Assembly (NCBI RefSeq): GCF_032854445.1
Contig: NC_088295.1
Span: forward strand, 41,217,385-41,281,384
Reading direction: 5' to 3'
From: Liolophura sinensis
Taxonomy: Eukaryota; Mollusca; Polyplacophora; Chitonida; Chitonidae
DNA length: 64,000 nt
The position numbers were made by a program, and so were the translations under genes. Every line of letters begins with the position of its first letter. The first letter of the stretch is position 1. Below are positions 61,654-64,000 of this stretch, piece by piece. Below the pieces are notes generated by a model that was not told where the DNA came from, ran no database searches, and was given only the letters and a program-made list of their open reading frames with translations.

Positions 61654-64000
61654 TTATGATTTTGTACAGTTAAACACGTATATTGACTCAAAGGGATCAA
61701 GTGATTGGAGATAAAATCTGGAATAACTTTCAATCATGGCGGAAAGAGCGGATTCTTGATTCGGAAATGAATGGCTGTTCCTTCGTGCTGAAAAGAAAAA
61801 TCAAAACATATGTTTGTCAAAATAGTGTGTTATATCTAATATTGGGGAATTAAAATCCCCTGCATTTCAAATTGCAAAAAAGAAAAAACAAAAATCTGAA
61901 TGCTATGAAACGTTAAAATTTACACATGCAGACTTAAGAATCACCACCAGATATTATAAAAGATTACAACTGCGCATATGATGCATAACCAGAGCACCAG
62001 CGAGAGCGTGACGGTTGGAAACAGTTGGCCACAGCGTATATAACTTGCATAAAATCAGGCCTCTTGTCAATTTATCTCAGTTATTCTAACTGTTCGTGCA
62101 AATGCTTTAATAGCAGCAATTTACTTTTATTTGTTATATATTTAATTTTAGATCTATTAACTGTATGAAAACAACTGGGACGGGATACATATTGTAGTTC
62201 GATATATATACTAGTATGTACAGAAACATCCCAGTATAGGTCCTGGATTAATGTTAGGCTTTGTGTAAGAAAATGAAAGAACTCCAAAGATAATAAAAAA
62301 GATAAACAAAAAAAAAGAAAGAAACAATAAAAACACGCATTAATATAGGATAAAGCAAAACACATAACAGAATTCTGTGACTGCAGGATTCTTGGTATAT
62401 AACAAGAATGGGTCGATATGCGAAAATAGCTAAATCACTGGATTTAGTTACTATATACGCTCTCAAGATCGAATGCTTGGTACACTGATTTATAACGCGG
62501 TAAGATTTAAAGGAGAAGAAAATTTAAATATCAATCAAATACCATTGAAAAGAGTATGCATTTCATCGCATTTGCATGCCGAGTACAAATTCTAATATGT
62601 ACCTCCAGTTGATATATTATAAATAAAGTCAGCGCCAAAATTTGCTATGGGCCACTCCATTTTGCCTAAGAACTAGGCCTGAAGTCTTCTGTGTTAGGAG
62701 GAAAATTGCCGTCGGAAACCGCCAATGTGCAGTTCGTACATTTCCGGTAGAACTCTTCTTCCCAGAAGGTAGCGAACAGTACAGTTCATTTTCCGCTTGA
62801 TGATCGGGAAACCGGAATCTTGGACGTAGGTTCCGAGTTTACACGAACAAGCCGGCCTCTCATTGGCTGACAGGCAACACCCCCCCAGCATAAATTACAG
62901 GGTGTTCAAGATGGAGGACGCGATGGACTCAGCGATTGATGCCAGCTTTGCCGTTTTCAGGCTTTACGTGTATGGCGAGGAAAAATTGCAAAATTATGCA
63001 GCAGGCACCACCAGATAGAAAAAAATGTGCTCTTTTCAGCCTATAGTGTCATGTTTTTAAGTTTTCTTCTCTTTTAATATTTGATTGTAGGCCAATAGTC
63101 ATACAACTGAAACATAGCAGGACAAAGTTGATGTTATATGTCACTTCTGTTCACATATACCTCTGTCCACGAAGAAACTGGCGAAGTATTGAGTGACTTT
63201 CACAGCATTGCTCGTATGAATCCAGTTAAATTCCGGATTCCAGTTATAGGACTGCTCTGGGTGGAACTGCACGCCCCACACGGGGTACTGTTTTCCTATA
63301 ACAACATAAAGGCATACCTCCACTAAGATAAGAAAGCTGAACTGTCACTCAATCTTATATTGCAATACACAAAAAACCTTAGTGATTAATGATCCTTTAT
63401 CCATCAGGCATTTTTTTTATATAATAAACGGCTTACAGAGTTAACCAGAACAGTGACGACAATGTGATACTTGGCAAATTGTTAACGTATATTACATGTG
63501 AAATCTGGCCACTTTTGGTTTACTTCATGTATGGAATTATTCTATAACTGCTTAGCGAAGTAACAACTTACACGCCCCATGTATGAACTCTCGATTCTTG
63601 TGACCCAGCGATTGAAATAGAAATATGTTCTCTTGTTTCTCAGAAGTATATGTAAATCTCACTCATGTAGTGTTATTATAAAACACATGCTACTGCTTTT
63701 CAGCAGTTGTATAACGCATTCAATAGTTGCTATCCAATAAGCTGTACGTTTTCAGAAATAAACTTTTCTTAATTTACTTTACTTTAATCACTCGGCAACG
63801 ACCAGCACCTTCACTTCATTTTAACGCATATCGCTGAAGAGTTAATCTCTCAGATGACCAAAGGATTGCCAGAGATCATCGGATCCGAAAATGCACAATC
63901 AGCAACGAATAACCCTTGTCAATCTACCTTCAATTGTGGACACGAAAATCTTGCCATCTCGGTCTCGATTAGTCGACAGTACCTTAAAGAAATCTGCCAG
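61654..64000 (-). CDS. GGH: Gamma-glutamyl hydrolase, copy 2 (5' partial, last three exons)
   Basis: Exons in transcript order: 64000-63928 (cut by the window edge), 63295-63161, 61787-61654. Introns are GT-AG and phase 1 at both visible junctions, exactly as in copy 1. The fragment contains FFKVLSTNRDRDGKIFVST, then the catalytic His in YPVWGVQFHPEQ, NAVKVTQYFASFFVDR and the C-terminus ending CTKS. The last exon is 30 nt shorter than in copy 1, so the C-terminus differs. The nucleophile Cys and signal peptide lie beyond the window. It is transcribed in the same direction as copy 1, which marks a tandem duplication. The large last intron (61788-63160) holds a CpG-rich promoter-like stretch. 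Confidence 0.93.
62690..63018 (+). other. CpG-rich promoter-like stretch with a 35-codon reading frame
   Basis: The segment is visibly richer in CG than its surroundings and has a plus-strand cattggctgac (CCAAT-like). A cataaatt lies shortly before an ATG at 62911 that opens a 35-residue frame (MEDAMDSAIDASFAVFRLYV at its start). I do not recognise the peptide. It could be a first exon on the plus strand, a gene-fragment insertion, or chance. Confidence 0.3.

Overview
This window is eukaryotic nuclear DNA from an invertebrate animal, most likely a lophotrochozoan such as a mollusc. The evidence is AT-rich DNA, many short exons with GT-AG splice sites, long introns, AATAAA signals, and many copies of a tRNA-derived SINE whose 3' part is of a type I associate with molluscan genomes. 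There are no operons, bacterial genes, CRISPR arrays or viral genes. The organism call is inference.

Layout. (1) 192-21888, plus strand: 32 exons of a three-vWA-domain protein, VWA3A-like; its 5' end lies outside the window. (2) 26612-33689, minus strand: a complete 10-exon DNAAF5 (HEATR2), a HEAT-repeat dynein-arm assembly factor, convergent with the first gene. (3) 37187-43644, minus strand: a large C2H2 zinc-finger protein, about 1282 residues, with a 13-nt first coding exon. (4) 45205-49259, plus strand: a JmjC-domain protein, divergent from the zinc-finger gene, with two compensating single-base frame breaks in its core exon. (5) 51455-59568, minus strand: a complete nine-exon gamma-glutamyl hydrolase. 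(6) 61654 to the window end, minus strand: the last three exons of a second, tandem gamma-glutamyl hydrolase. Exon joins were checked by carrying reading phase through every junction.

Functional links. DNAAF5 belongs to ciliary dynein assembly, and VWA3A-type proteins have been linked to ciliated cells, so (1) and (2) may be co-expressed. The two GGH copies would hydrolyse folate polyglutamates in the lysosome or outside the cell. The zinc-finger and JmjC genes share a roughly 1.5-kb divergent upstream region.

The most unusual structure is a pair of intronic tandem arrays that copy exon edges. In the VWA3A-like gene an 81-bp unit repeats the exon-13 splice donor 14 more times. In GGH1 a 108-bp unit repeats the exon-8 splice acceptor and its first codons six times. 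I found no gene system that I would call wholly new.
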